DNA of 64,000 nt from Haloglomus halophilum (GCF_024298885.1 NZ_CP101166.1:2479149-2543148); one strand, 5' to 3'. Shown: positions 16,146 through 25,352, counted from the first letter of the stretch. Translations and numbers: made by a program. The notes: generated from the letters alone by a model not told the origin.

Positions 16146-16895
16146 TCACCGCTGATCGGTCGGCCGCACCAGCAGTTCGTTGATGCTGACGTGGCGTGGC
16201 TGGCCGACGGCGTACAGGACGGCGGCGGCGATGTCGTCGGGGTGGAGGGCGTCCATCGACTCGACCCACCCCTCGATGCGGTCCTTGACCTCGTCGTCGG
16301 GGATATGCTCCTGCAGTTCGGTGTCCACGGCGCCCGGTTCGACGATGGTCGTCCGGACGCCGTTCTCGGTCTCCTCCTTGCGGAGCGCGTCGGTGAACCC
16401 GTTGACGCCCCACTTGGTCGCGTTGTAGCCCGCGGCGGTCTGACTGGTGGTGCGCCCGGCGACCGAGGAGACCTGCACGAGGTCTCCGCCGCCGCGCAGA
16501 TGCGGCAGCGCGGCCTTGCTGGCGTTCATGAGGCCGAGCAGGTTCACCTCCACCATCGTCCGCCAGTCCTCCGGGTCCGCGTCGGCCACCTTCTGGAGCA
16601 ACATCACGCCAGCGTTGTTGACGAGTACGTCGAGGTCGCCGAACGCGTCGACCGTCTCGGCCACGAGGTCGTCGACGGCGTCGCGGTCGGTTACGTCCGT
16701 CGGGACGACCAGCGCCTCGCCGGGTCCGTCGTCGATGTCGGCGGCGAGCGACTCCAGGCGGTCAGCGCGCCGAGCGGCCAGCGCCACCGACAGTCCCTCG
16801 TCGGCCAGTGCCCGCGCGGTCGCCGCCCCGATACCGGAGGAGGCACCGGTCACGATGGCCACCTCGCCGTCCATGTCGCGTGTGAGCGAACGCAT
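16146..16895 (-). CDS. Short-chain dehydrogenase/reductase (SDR)
   Basis: Encodes 249 residues, classical SDR. NAD(P)-binding TGASSGIG (17-24), the acidic/basic cofactor selector AARRADR (suggesting NADPH), NNAG, catalytic Ser in VSSVAG and YNATK as YxxxK. Length and motif order are those of an active oxidoreductase. The substrate is unknown; the C-terminal LLVRPTDQR resembles the YdfG/serine dehydrogenase-like subgroup. Confidence 0.92.
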   Translation of the reverse strand: MRSLTRDMDGEVAIVTGASSGIGAATARALADEGLSVALAARRADRLESLAADIDDGPGEALVVPTDVTDRDAVDDLVAETVDAFGDLDVLVNNAGVMLLQKVADADPEDWRTMVEVNLLGLMNASKAALPHLRGGGDLVQVSSVAGRTTSQTAAGYNATKWGVNGFTDALRKEETENGVRTTIVEPGAVDTELQEHIPDDEVKDRIEGWVESMDALHPDDIAAAVLYAVGQPRHVSINELLVRPTDQR

Positions 16896-16967
16896 GGACG
16901 ACGCGAGGGGTGGCTGGCGTATGAAGCTACGTCCGTCGGCGGAGGTGTTCGTGTCCCCGTCGGTCGG

Positions 16968-17516
16968 TCAGTACCGCACCACCGCGTCGATGATGCCGGC
17001 CGTCTGCCCGACGCCGACGAGGACGAGGCCGGCGACGAGCGCGCGCTGGCCGCCGGCACCGAACAGGCCGCCGAAGTAGACGAGTGCGCCGCCCAGACAG
17101 AGGCCCCCTGCCGCGAGGTAGACGCTCCGGGGGCCGTCGTCGGCCATCTCCCGGCCAGTCTCGACGAGCGCCGCGCCCGGGAGCAGCATCCAGCCGCCGA
17201 CGGTGAGCGGGAGGAAGACCCGCCCGAGGACGGGCACGACCAGCCCGAGTAGCCCGGCCGTCGTGACCGGGACCCCGGCGGCGACGACCAGCCACCAGAC
17301 CGAGAGGAGTCCCTCGCGCATCTCGCCGTACGAGAGCGCCGCGAACGCGACCAGCAGGACGGTCATCACGACGTGGGCGACGAGTAGCGTCCGCGTCGCC
17401 ACGAGGCCGACATGGGCACCGATGACGACCGCCCACGCCGCCGGAACCAGCACCGCCGGACCGTTCGCGCGGAGCCTGCGGAACACGGGCGGTGGTTCGA
17501 CCTCCGACCGCATCAA
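16968..17516 (-). CDS. Membrane protein of five or six helices, unknown function
   Basis: Encodes 182 residues with hydrophobic helices spread from about residue 18 to 178, short loops, and no conserved polar motif beyond a single His and Tyr. I recognise no family. It starts at a double Met at 17516; the second Met could also be used. It is divergent from cspA, which starts 152 bases away. Confidence 0.7.
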   Translation of the reverse strand: MMRSEVEPPPVFRRLRANGPAVLVPAAWAVVIGAHVGLVATRTLLVAHVVMTVLLVAFAALSYGEMREGLLSVWWLVVAAGVPVTTAGLLGLVVPVLGRVFLPLTVGGWMLLPGAALVETGREMADDGPRSVYLAAGGLCLGGALVYFGGLFGAGGQRALVAGLVLVGVGQTAGIIDAVVRY

Positions 17517-17639
17517 TCCGCCTGCTCGGTCCGTGGCCCGCCGCCCGCCACCGATTCTCCCGTGCCGTCGTCTTCCGCCCCGCGATTGCTGCTCCGCCGC
17601 GTGAGAGCCCGTCTCGTGGGGTAGCCCATCCCGGAAGGG

Positions 17640-17645
17640 TTATAC
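17640..17645 (+). promoter_or_regulatory. TATA box of cspA
   Basis: ttatac, preceded by purine-rich ggaaggg as a possible BRE, lies 29 bases before the ATG at 17669, so the cspA message is probably leaderless. Confidence 0.6.
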
Positions 17646-17668
17646 GTCCCACTCTCCCCGGTGGCTGT

Positions 17669-17863
17669 ATGGCAACTGGCAAAGTTGATTTCTTCAACGA
17701 CACCGGCGGCTACGGTTTCATCGAGACGGAAGACGCAGACGACGACGTGTTCGTCCACATGGACGACGTCGAGGGTCCGGACCTGGAGGAGGGTGAGGAG
17801 CTCGAGTTCGACATCGTCGAGACGGACAAGGGTCCCCGCGCCCAGAACCCGCGCCGCGTCTGA
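17669..17863 (+). CDS. cspA: Cold-shock protein (CspA family)
   Basis: Encodes 64 residues, a complete cold-shock domain. RNP1 appears as GYGFIE (residues 14-19) and RNP2 as VFVHM (27-31), the aromatic nucleic-acid-binding surfaces. These proteins bind single-stranded RNA or DNA and act as RNA chaperones. The haloarchaeal form is unusually acidic (LEEGEELEFDIVETDKG). Single gene with its own promoter. Confidence 0.97.
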   Translation: MATGKVDFFNDTGGYGFIETEDADDDVFVHMDDVEGPDLEEGEELEFDIVETDKGPRAQNPRRV

Positions 17864-17972
17864 AGCTGGACGACTCGGCCGCACCGTAGTTACACCTTCT
17901 TCGTATTTCACCCGCGCCAGCGGCGGCACCGGGATACGTGTCGGTCGGCCGAGAGCGTCGCGCTCGTCGGTT

Positions 17973-18794
17973 TCAGTTGGCCGACGCCTTCGCCTCGGAC
18001 AGCCACGCCGGTTCGTCGACGCTCGTCGAGCCGACGGCGGTGATGCTGTACACGGCCTCGTAGCTCACCGTCCGGCCGTCGGCGGTCCGCCCGGTCCAGC
18101 CCCACGTCTCCTGCCGGGCCAGTCCGTTCCCGTCGACGAGGACGGCGTAGGTCCAGTCGACCTCCTCCAGCTGGTCCGGATCGGAGACCGTCCCTGCACC
18201 GCCGCCGCCCCCCATCGCGAACCAGGGGACGGTGGCGCTCTCGTCCAGTTCGTACCGCGTGACGCCGACGCCGTCGAACCGCTCCTGCCCGCGGTCGATC
18301 AGTCCGTCGGTGTCCGCCGCGGCGTAGAGGCCCCCGTACGCGAGGCTGCTGGCCACGAGGTCGGTGTCGCCGGCGCCGCTGGTGTAGAACGCGTCTTCAC
18401 CACTGCCGTAGCGGGTGTAGGTGACGCCGTCGGCGTGGAACTGCTGCCAGCCCTCCGTGTCGTCACCGTCGCTGGACGCCCAGTTCGTCACCGAGCGCCC
18501 CGCCTCGAGGTCGACCGTGTGGGTGACGTCGAACGCGCCGCTCTCCCCGTCGAGGCCGGTCGCGCTCCAGCGCCAGGTCGCCGTGAAACTCCCCGCCTCC
18601 CGGAGCACCTGCTCGCGGTCCGTCGTCGCGAAGCCGTCGGTGCCGGTCCCGTCACCGCCGTCGCTCCCGCCGGCGCCGTCGGTTCCCCCGTCACCGCTCC
18701 CGCCGCCGGGACCGGCGGGACTGCTCCCGTCCGTGCAGCCGGCGAGCAACACGAGCACCGCGACGACCAGGACGGCCGCTTTCCTCGCTGTCAT
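17973..18794 (-). CDS. Lipoprotein, DUF7537-like
   Basis: Encodes 273 residues. The leader has a short positive N-terminus, a Val/Leu-rich core and a lipobox LAGC (C20), followed by a Gly/Asp/Ser-rich linker to about residue 55. The folded part begins with a DREQVLREAGSFT segment and contains beta-strands with many Trp and Tyr. Several haloarchaeal lipoproteins share this plan and are grouped, as far as I recall, in DUF7537. It is probably anchored on the cell surface. No enzyme motif is visible. Confidence 0.7.
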   Translation of the reverse strand: MTARKAAVLVVAVLVLLAGCTDGSSPAGPGGGSGDGGTDGAGGSDGGDGTGTDGFATTDREQVLREAGSFTATWRWSATGLDGESGAFDVTHTVDLEAGRSVTNWASSDGDDTEGWQQFHADGVTYTRYGSGEDAFYTSGAGDTDLVASSLAYGGLYAAADTDGLIDRGQERFDGVGVTRYELDESATVPWFAMGGGGGAGTVSDPDQLEEVDWTYAVLVDGNGLARQETWGWTGRTADGRTVSYEAVYSITAVGSTSVDEPAWLSEAKASAN

Positions 18795-18881
18795 GCGTCA
18801 GGTACGCTATTCCCGGATATGAATCTATCCCGCGGCCGTTGAACGAACCCCGCCAGCGACGAAGAGAACCGCGGCGCCGCG

Positions 18882-20081
18882 TCACTTCTCGGGTCCGACC
18901 TTCTCCGTGACGCGGAACCCCTCGGGCGGTGCGAGGACCCCCGCGATGGTTCCCATCGAGTGGACGACGGTGACGAGCGGTGCCAGCGGCACCGCGAGGG
19001 CCCACGTCAGCGAACTGCCGCCGTAGTAGACCGCGCCGCGGACGAACCAGAACGCGGTGGCGCCGGCCAGACCCAGCGAGACCAGCAGGAACAGCCCACC
19101 GTACGCGACCGAGACGCCCAGCACCGCCAGCGGCACCGCGACCAGCGTCACGACCGGCGAGAGCGCCCACGCGTAGTTTCGGACCCGGGTGAGCGCCTCG
19201 TACCGGGCGGGCAGCATCGAGGCGGCCTGCAGGTTGCCGGCCGCCCAGCGCCGGCGCTGCTGCATGATCTCGTACAGCGACGGCGGCGCTTCGTTGCGGC
19301 AGGTCGCCTGCCCCAGCGCGAACGTCGGGTCGGCCTCGCGGAACGCCGCCCAGACGAAGGCGGTGTCCTCGACGATGGTCTCGCGGTTCCACGTCACCTG
19401 GTCCTCGAGGTCGGCACGGACCGCGATACCGCCACCCCACGCGAACAGCGGGATGTCGAGCCGCGCGAACGCGCGCTGCTCGATCTGGACGCCCATCCGG
19501 TAGATGTCCGCCATGTAGGGGAGGATTCCCCCGCTCCGGCGCGGTTTCTCGCGGAGCTGGACCACGTCGGCGTCCGGGAGCCCCTCGAACGACTCCACGA
19601 CGCTGTCCTCGTCGAGGTAGGCGACGAACTCGCGGTCGTGGTCGACGTTGCGGCGGGCCCACTCGATGGCGCGGCCCTTCCGGACGGCCTCGCAGTCGAA
19701 CCCGTCGGGGACGACGTGGACCGTCGCACCCGCCACGTCGATGGGCGCCTCCGCGACGACGTGGATGTCGTCGAACCGGTCGGGGAGCGAGTCGACGGTG
19801 GCCTGCACCACGTCCTCGGCGTCGATGGTCAGAACCCGGACGTGGACCTCCTCGGGGCCGTACTCGACCTCGGGCGGCTCGTAGCCCGCCCCGACGACGT
19901 AGGTGAGGACGACCCAGACGAGAGCCGTTCCGCCGAAGAGGACCGTCGTGGTCCAGAGCGTCGCGTCGAGGAGCGTCCACCCCGGAGCCACGCCGGGCAG
20001 TGCCAGCGGTGTGAGTGCCGCAGTCGCCGCGAGCAGGAGCGCCCCGGCGACCGCGACCAGCGAGTAGCGTTCGGCGTTCAT
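18882..20081 (-). CDS. Membrane glycosyltransferase, family 2
   Basis: Encodes 399 residues. Two N-terminal membrane helices (about 5-30 and 37-62) precede a GT2 catalytic domain: LTIDAED at its start, the metal-binding LDEDSV (DxD type), IVEDTAF as acceptor motif, and QQRRRWAAGN, a QxxRW motif typical of processive enzymes such as cellulose or hyaluronan synthases. Several C-terminal helices follow. It probably makes or extends a surface polysaccharide or glycolipid. No other sugar genes sit next to it. The ATG at 20081 is preferred over an extension that crosses the intergenic region. Confidence 0.87.
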   Translation of the reverse strand: MNAERYSLVAVAGALLLAATAALTPLALPGVAPGWTLLDATLWTTTVLFGGTALVWVVLTYVVGAGYEPPEVEYGPEEVHVRVLTIDAEDVVQATVDSLPDRFDDIHVVAEAPIDVAGATVHVVPDGFDCEAVRKGRAIEWARRNVDHDREFVAYLDEDSVVESFEGLPDADVVQLREKPRRSGGILPYMADIYRMGVQIEQRAFARLDIPLFAWGGGIAVRADLEDQVTWNRETIVEDTAFVWAAFREADPTFALGQATCRNEAPPSLYEIMQQRRRWAAGNLQAASMLPARYEALTRVRNYAWALSPVVTLVAVPLAVLGVSVAYGGLFLLVSLGLAGATAFWFVRGAVYYGGSSLTWALAVPLAPLVTVVHSMGTIAGVLAPPEGFRVTEKVGPEK

Positions 20082-20187
20082 GTCACTCGTGTCGAGTCGC
20101 CGAACACACTTCAACCGGGAACGCCGTTCGGGCGGTTCGGGGCCGTTCACGGGGGATGAACGGTCTGAACGGTCGACCGTCGGGGGC

Positions 20188-20931
20188 CTACAGCGGCTCC
20201 CCGGCCCGGTAGTGGATGGCCATCGGAAGCCCCTCGGCGTCGGTCGGGGGCTCGGGCGGGAGCGTGCGCAACGTCGACCGACCGGGGCGGGCGGTGTAGG
20301 CCAGCGCCACCGCGTCGAGCACGTCGTGGACGGTGACGCGGGCGTCGCCGGCGGCCTCGGCGGCCGACTGGACCGCGGGTGGGGCGTCGTGGTCGAACTC
20401 GGCGAGCGCGCGCATCCGCTCGGCGTAGCCGCCGGCCGTCGAACGCGCGTGTACGGGCGCCTCGCCGGCGAACGCGGTGAAACAGACCTCCGGGTGGGAC
20501 TCGGCCACGATGTCGCGGGCCTCGGGGACCTCGCTCAGGAGGTCGTCGAGCGCGGCGGCGGCGTCGGCCAGCTCGAAGGCGCGCTCGGCCAGCTCCCGGC
20601 CCGTCACGCGCTCGTGGACGCGCGCCGCGGCCGGGTAGCGACGCTTGCGCGCGGCCTCGCGAACGGGCGGGTCGACCACCACGTGTCCCCGCTCGCCGAG
20701 CACCTCGCGGGCCAGTTCGTCGCACCTGCGGGGGCTCCCGTCGCTCCCGACGGAGCCGATGGGCGCGCCGACGAGGATGCGGGCGGCCGTCTCCTCGTAG
20801 TGGGTCCAGCAGGCGCCGATGCCCTCGTGGGCGCCGGCCTCGGCGAGCCCGTCGCCGTCGAACGCGGCCGCGAACCAGCCCTCACCGTCGCTGGGCACCG
20901 CCCCGACGTACAGCGACCCACCCACGGACAT
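20188..20931 (-). CDS. DUF429 family protein
   Basis: Encodes 247 residues. It starts with a glycine-rich beta hairpin (GGSLYVGAVPSD) and contains PIGSVGSDGSPRRCDELAR, SHPEVCFTAFAG and DVLDAVALAYTA, the spaced Asp/Glu motifs of DUF429. This family is thought to have an RNase H-like fold and is a predicted nuclease, but the activity is unproven. The usual first catalytic Asp position appears altered, so activity is uncertain. Confidence 0.8.
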   Translation of the reverse strand: MSVGGSLYVGAVPSDGEGWFAAAFDGDGLAEAGAHEGIGACWTHYEETAARILVGAPIGSVGSDGSPRRCDELAREVLGERGHVVVDPPVREAARKRRYPAAARVHERVTGRELAERAFELADAAAALDDLLSEVPEARDIVAESHPEVCFTAFAGEAPVHARSTAGGYAERMRALAEFDHDAPPAVQSAAEAAGDARVTVHDVLDAVALAYTARPGRSTLRTLPPEPPTDAEGLPMAIHYRAGEPL

Positions 20932-21080
20932 GCCTCCGGTTCGGGGGTCGGCCGAGGAAAACCCTCCGGCGCCGTCGGTCAGGCGTCCGACGCGCCCGGT
21001 CGCGTGTCGCTGTCGAGGTGGGCGTGTGCCGGCTGTCTGACGCGGTTTGATATACTGTGACACGAAAGCTTGGGGTCGTC

Positions 21081-21521
21081 ATGTCGACCCGACGGGGACC
21101 ACCCGAGCCGCTCGTGGCCGGCTACAGCGGGCCGCTCGGCCGGCGGCTCCTCCGTGTCCGGCGGGGCTGCCGCCACGCGCGTGACTCCTGCCGAGCGGTG
21201 CTCCGCCGCCGCATCGGCTCGACCCGCACGTTCCCGCTGGACCCCTCGGACATGCGCCTCGCCTACGGCTACCGGCAGGTCCTCCTCACCGTGCTGGTGG
21301 TGGCCGTGCTGTCGGGGCTCGGGATGCGCCTGTTCGCGACGGAGCTGTTCCGGACGCTCGTCTCCCGTGACCTGCTGCTGGTCGTCGGGTTCAACGCCAG
21401 CATCAGCGCGGGTGGCGTCCTCGCGGGGCTCGCCGCCCGGCGCTACTGGCGGTGGTCCCGCCGGGCGTCGGTCAGGTTCACGGCGCTCGTCCGGGCGACA
21501 TCGGAGACCCGACGGCTCTGA
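21081..21521 (+). CDS. Basic membrane protein, unknown function
   Basis: Encodes 146 residues. The first 55 are Arg-rich, unusual for this genome, followed by two predicted helices (about 67-90 and 99-122) and an Arg-rich tail. A TATA-like gatata at 21048 sits about 31 bases before the ATG at 21081, which supports this start over GTG at 21057. I recognise no family. The basic N-terminus may bind nucleic acid or phospholipid, or the true start may be the internal ATG at 21252. Confidence 0.5.
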   Translation: MSTRRGPPEPLVAGYSGPLGRRLLRVRRGCRHARDSCRAVLRRRIGSTRTFPLDPSDMRLAYGYRQVLLTVLVVAVLSGLGMRLFATELFRTLVSRDLLLVVGFNASISAGGVLAGLAARRYWRWSRRASVRFTALVRATSETRRL

Positions 21522-21536
21522 GCCGAGCGACCGTCC

Positions 21537-22874
21537 CTACTCGGCCGTCATCGTGGCCAGCTCCTCGACGAGCCACTCGATACGGTCCGCGTACGTCTGC
21601 ATGAACCGGTCGGCGCCATCCGAATCGAACTGCGTCCGGAGGTAGCGCCCGAAGATCCGCACCTGCCCGTCCAGCGACGCCACCCCCAGCCCGACCGGAG
21701 ACCCCCGCCACGACGGCGGGGTGAAGAACGGCCGCTCCTCGGTGTCCGGCCCCACCGAAGGGTACGTCGGGATGTTCCCGAGGTTGGTGAGGATGATGGT
21801 GTCGGTCAGGCGCATCCCCGGGCCCCGGAGGAGTTCGGGGAGCTCCTGGCGGACCCCGATGGGGAGCTCGTCGGGGAGCAGCGCGAGCGCCTTGTAGAGC
21901 GCGGCGGCGCGGTCGCGCTCCTTGATGCGGGTCGTCTGGAAGGAGACGTGGTCGAGGAGGTCCGCGGCGTCGCGGCGGTCGCCCCGGCCGCTCCGGACCG
22001 ACTCGAACATCGAGTACATCGCCATCACCTGGTGGAACCACTCCTTCGGCCGGAGGTTGACCGGCATCATCACGCTCAGCCGGCCGGTCACCTTCCCGTG
22101 GGCGTCGTTCCAGTCGGCCATCGCGAGGTGAAGTGCCGACAGCAGCACGTCGTTGACGGAGATGTCCTCCGGGCGGTCGCGGACGAGGCGAGTTGTCAGC
22201 TCCTGGCTCAGGTCGTACCGGGCGTATCCCCACCCGTCCACGTCGCGGCCGCCGTCCGTCGCGAGGCTCGTGGGGCGCGTGATGGATTCGCGGGCGCGTC
22301 GGGCCAGCGAGTCCATCGCCTGCACCGCGTCGGCGATGCGGCTCGGCTCGATATCCTGGAGGAACGACCGTGACTCCTGCAGCGTGACGGGGTCACGCAT
22401 CGGCTCGTTGCCCTTGTACGCCTGCCAGACCGCCTGTGAGTACCGGAGCGTGCCCAGCCCGTCACCCGCGACGTGGCTGACCGACTGGAGGACCCGGTCA
22501 CCGCCGTCGATGCCGTCGCCGCGGTAGATGCAGATGCGGACCGGCGGCTCCTCGGTCAGGTCGAAGCGCTCCCCGTAGATGCGGTTCCGGACGGCCTCGA
22601 GTGCCGTCTCGTCGCTGTCCACCTCGATGATGTCGAGCGGCTCCGGGTCGTCCGGGATGACCCACTCGTATCGGGTGTCGGTGAGGCTGGACGGGCGGCG
22701 GCGGGCGCTCGCGAGCGGGTGGTACTCCATCGCCGTGGCGGTCGCCTCCCGGAGCCGCGGGATGTCGACGGTCCCCGTCGACTCGATCTCCCCCTGCATG
22801 TTCCACGGCTCGAACGTCCGGTCCATGTGATGGGTCATCTCCTCCAGCGGGGTGAATGGGAGCGTCTCTGTCAT
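21537..22874 (-). CDS. Condensation-domain / wax-ester-synthase-like acyltransferase
   Basis: Encodes 445 residues. It has the HxxxDG active-site motif SHVAGDGLG with H134 and D138, a hydrophobic core leading to it, and a later segment VMMPVNLRP, the arrangement of the CoA-dependent acyltransferase superfamily (NRPS condensation domains, wax ester synthases, PapA, alcohol acetyltransferases). It stands alone with no adenylation or carrier domain, so it is more likely an acyltransferase acting on an alcohol or lipid than part of an NRPS. The substrates are unknown. Confidence 0.75.
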   Translation of the reverse strand: MTETLPFTPLEEMTHHMDRTFEPWNMQGEIESTGTVDIPRLREATATAMEYHPLASARRRPSSLTDTRYEWVIPDDPEPLDIIEVDSDETALEAVRNRIYGERFDLTEEPPVRICIYRGDGIDGGDRVLQSVSHVAGDGLGTLRYSQAVWQAYKGNEPMRDPVTLQESRSFLQDIEPSRIADAVQAMDSLARRARESITRPTSLATDGGRDVDGWGYARYDLSQELTTRLVRDRPEDISVNDVLLSALHLAMADWNDAHGKVTGRLSVMMPVNLRPKEWFHQVMAMYSMFESVRSGRGDRRDAADLLDHVSFQTTRIKERDRAAALYKALALLPDELPIGVRQELPELLRGPGMRLTDTIILTNLGNIPTYPSVGPDTEERPFFTPPSWRGSPVGLGVASLDGQVRIFGRYLRTQFDSDGADRFMQTYADRIEWLVEELATMTAE

Positions 22875-22922
22875 GGATACGCGACCCTGCCGGCGCGGGT
22901 GGGTTAAGTGTGGCTCCGCGTC

Positions 22923-23870
22923 TCAGCTGTCGAGACCATCCCCGCCGAAGCGCCAGCCGTCGGTCAGCGCGTCGAGCGCCTCGTGATGGCTGACACCGTG
23001 CGGGGCCGTCAGCGGCGTCACCGACACGTCGCCGGCGAGGATGGCGTGGCGGTCCGATTCCTCGGGGTACTGCGCGGGGTCGTGTGCGGGGAGGTGGGGC
23101 GGGTTGTCCAGGCCGAGGTCCGCCTCGACACCGGCGGAGGCCCAGAACGTGTTGTTGAACGTGATGGTGTCGCCGTCGCGCTCGATGCGGGTGTCGTAGT
23201 CGGTCAGCGGACTCGTGACGCGCATCTCGACGCCGGACTGGGGGGCGATGGCGGGCGCGTTCACGTTGAGGAATCCGACGCGCTCGCCCGCCCGCTCGCT
23301 CGTGGCCTTGCGTCCGGCGGCCGCACCGAACCCCTCAAAGCCGTCGAAGACGGCCGTTTCCAGCGCGCCCGTGACGAGGTGGCGGGTCGCGGCCGCGGGC
23401 AGGGCGTAGTCCTCCGGGTCGTCCGGGTCCGGGAGGAAGCCGGTCGGGTCGTACGCGGAGACGGCGATGGCGGGTGTCCCGAGGAAGGCGGCCTCGACCG
23501 CGGCCGCGACGGTCCCCGAGTGGCCGAGGATGTACGCGTCGAAGTTCGGCCCGACGTTGCACCCGGAGACGACGAGGTCCGGGCGGTCCTCCAGCCCGCG
23601 CAGGCCGAACGCGGTGCAGTCCGCCGGCGTCCCGTCGACCGCGTACGTGTCGTCGTCGCGGCGGGTCACCTCGACGGTGTCCGAGCGCGCGCGGCCGACG
23701 CCGCTGTGGTCCGTCGTCGGGGCGGCGACCGTCACCCGTGCCTGCTCGGCGAGCGCCGTCCGGAGGGCTTCGAGGCCGGGGCTGTCGATGCCGTCGTCGT
23801 TCGTGAGGAGGACGTGCGGGCGCTCGTCGGCGTCGGCGGGCCCGTCGGCCTCGCGGGGGTTCGCGTCCAC
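22923..23870 (-). CDS. surE: 5'-nucleotidase SurE
   Basis: Encodes 315 residues, somewhat longer than the usual 250-270. The SurE signature LLTNDDGIDSPGL gives the metal-binding DD pair, followed by PTTDHSGVG, VSGCNVGPN and HSGTVAAAVEA. SurE removes phosphate from nucleoside 5'- and 3'-monophosphates. The N-terminal 20 residues are an acidic extension. The start GTG at 23868-23870 is inferred; longer frames run into the divergent MgtE gene region. Single gene. Confidence 0.92.
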   Translation of the reverse strand: MDANPREADGPADADERPHVLLTNDDGIDSPGLEALRTALAEQARVTVAAPTTDHSGVGRARSDTVEVTRRDDDTYAVDGTPADCTAFGLRGLEDRPDLVVSGCNVGPNFDAYILGHSGTVAAAVEAAFLGTPAIAVSAYDPTGFLPDPDDPEDYALPAAATRHLVTGALETAVFDGFEGFGAAAGRKATSERAGERVGFLNVNAPAIAPQSGVEMRVTSPLTDYDTRIERDGDTITFNNTFWASAGVEADLGLDNPPHLPAHDPAQYPEESDRHAILAGDVSVTPLTAPHGVSHHEALDALTDGWRFGGDGLDS

Positions 23871-24039
23871 GGCGGAGACCCGAACGGAGCGGTATTGAAC
23901 CCGCCGGCTACGCAGCGCCGCCGGCCACCGGTGTGGGTCCCCCGTCGCCGGGGGGTGTCTCGCCGCCACCATGTCGCGCTGTCTCGGCGGGTCGGCGTGG
24001 CGCCCGGCTTGAAGTGGGGCGCCCCCGACGGCTCCAACG

Positions 24040-24624
24040 ATGGGTGTGCGCGAGGTGGCCGGCGAGGCGTATCGTGAGGCGCTGCCGGCGCTCGCCGCGT
24101 CGGCCGTCGGCGGGCTCCTCGCCGGCCTCGTCCTCGGCGGGATGCGTGCGGACCTCGGGAACGTCGACGGCCTGCTGGTCCTCATCCCCGCGCTGCTCGC
24201 GACTCGCGGGAACGTCTACGGCTCGCTGGGCGCCCGCATCGCCACCGGCCTCCACCAGGGGCTCGTCGAGCCTCGTGTGGCCGCGGGCGACGAGCGGCTG
24301 CGGGCGGCCGTCGCTGCCGCCGTCGGGAACGGCCTGCTCGCGAGCCTGTTCGCCGCGACCGTCGCCTTCCTCGTCCTGACGCTGCTCGGGGGGTCGCCCG
24401 CGCCGCTGCCGGTCCTCGTGGGCATCGCGCTCATCTCGGGGCTGCTCTCGGGTATCGCGCTCTCGACCGTCGTCGTGGTCGTCGTCTTCGCCGGCTACCG
24501 CCGCGGCCGCGACCCCGACACGCTCGTCGGGCCCATCGTCACGACCGCGGGCGACGTGTTCGGGCTGACCTTCCTGCTGCTGGCGGTCCGCATCGTGGTG
24601 GGCGCACCCGGAGGTGGGGTGTAG
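24040..24624 (+). CDS. MgtE-type Mg2+/divalent cation channel, first half
   Basis: Encodes 194 residues forming one MgtE membrane domain (about five helices). Typical features are LVLIPALLATRGNVYGSLGARI in helix 2-3 and VGPIVTTAGDVFGL near the C-terminus, which correspond to the ion-path and TTxxD motifs of MgtE. There are no N or CBS regulatory domains. The second half is the next gene, whose ATG follows this stop codon immediately, so the two are surely co-translated and probably assemble together. Confidence 0.85.
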   Translation: MGVREVAGEAYREALPALAASAVGGLLAGLVLGGMRADLGNVDGLLVLIPALLATRGNVYGSLGARIATGLHQGLVEPRVAAGDERLRAAVAAAVGNGLLASLFAATVAFLVLTLLGGSPAPLPVLVGIALISGLLSGIALSTVVVVVVFAGYRRGRDPDTLVGPIVTTAGDVFGLTFLLLAVRIVVGAPGGGV

Positions 24625-25185
24625 ATGCCCACCGAGTGGACGGTCCGGGCCATCACCCGTGCCACGCTCCCGGTCCTGCTGGGGCTCACCCTCGTCGAAC
24701 TCGTCAGCGGCCTCGTCCTGGGGTCGTTCGAGTCGACGCTCCTCCGGTACCCCTCGCTGCTGGTTCTCGTCCCCGTCACCATCGGGACCGCCGGGAACCT
24801 CGGGAGCGTGCTCGCCTCGCGGCTCTCGACGGCGTTCCATCTCGGGACGCTCTCGTTCGCCCCGGACGACGACCGACTCGCCGGGAACGCGCTCGCGACC
24901 GTCCTGCTGGCGCTGACCCTGTTCCCGTTCGTCGGCGGCGGCGCGTGGCTCCTCCAGTCACTCGTCGGGGGCACCCGGCTGGCACTCTCACGGGTCGTTC
25001 TGGTGGCGCTCGTCAGCGGTGCGGCCCTCGCTGCTCTCGCGGTCCTCGTGACCCTCGTCGCGACCTACGTCGCCTACCGCCAGGGTCTGGACCCCGACGA
25101 CGTGGTCATCCCCGTCGTCACGAACGTCTGCGACGTGCTGGGCGTCGTCGTGCTGTTCCTCGCCGTCGTGTTGCTGGTCCCGTAG
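24625..25185 (+). CDS. MgtE-type Mg2+/divalent cation channel, second half
   Basis: Encodes 186 residues with the same fold as its upstream partner: LLVLVPVTIGTAGNLGSVLASRLS replaces the helix 2-3 motif and VVIPVVTNVCDVLGV the TTxxD region (here TNVCD). The two halves have diverged, so the complex would be a heterodimer. This matches the arrangement of eukaryotic SLC41 carriers, in which two MgtE domains are joined in one chain. Zero spacing to the upstream gene. Confidence 0.85.
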   Translation: MPTEWTVRAITRATLPVLLGLTLVELVSGLVLGSFESTLLRYPSLLVLVPVTIGTAGNLGSVLASRLSTAFHLGTLSFAPDDDRLAGNALATVLLALTLFPFVGGGAWLLQSLVGGTRLALSRVVLVALVSGAALAALAVLVTLVATYVAYRQGLDPDDVVIPVVTNVCDVLGVVVLFLAVVLLVP

Positions 25186-25352
25186 TGGAGACCACGTCGA
25201 TATCAGCATAGTGGATGCTGCGTAGGTATCGGTGGACGATGCGGATATATCGAACGTATATTAGATGTATTCGAATACTATCTATTATGCGGGGGATAGC
25301 GGAGATATGAGTGCACTGATGTCGCTGCGGCGGGTCCCAGTCGCCGTCGTGT

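Noticed and set aside
13561..16155. Open frame of 864 codons on the plus strand, and a 758-codon frame on the minus strand at 12656-14932
   Set aside because: Both run antisense through or across several better genes and give Arg/Gly/Asp-rich shadow sequence typical of high-GC genomes.
25186..25352. Palindrome GTATTCGAATAC at 25267-25278 as a promoter operator
   Set aside because: It lies between the ends of two convergent genes, so no promoter is expected there. It may be part of a terminator region but has no T-run.
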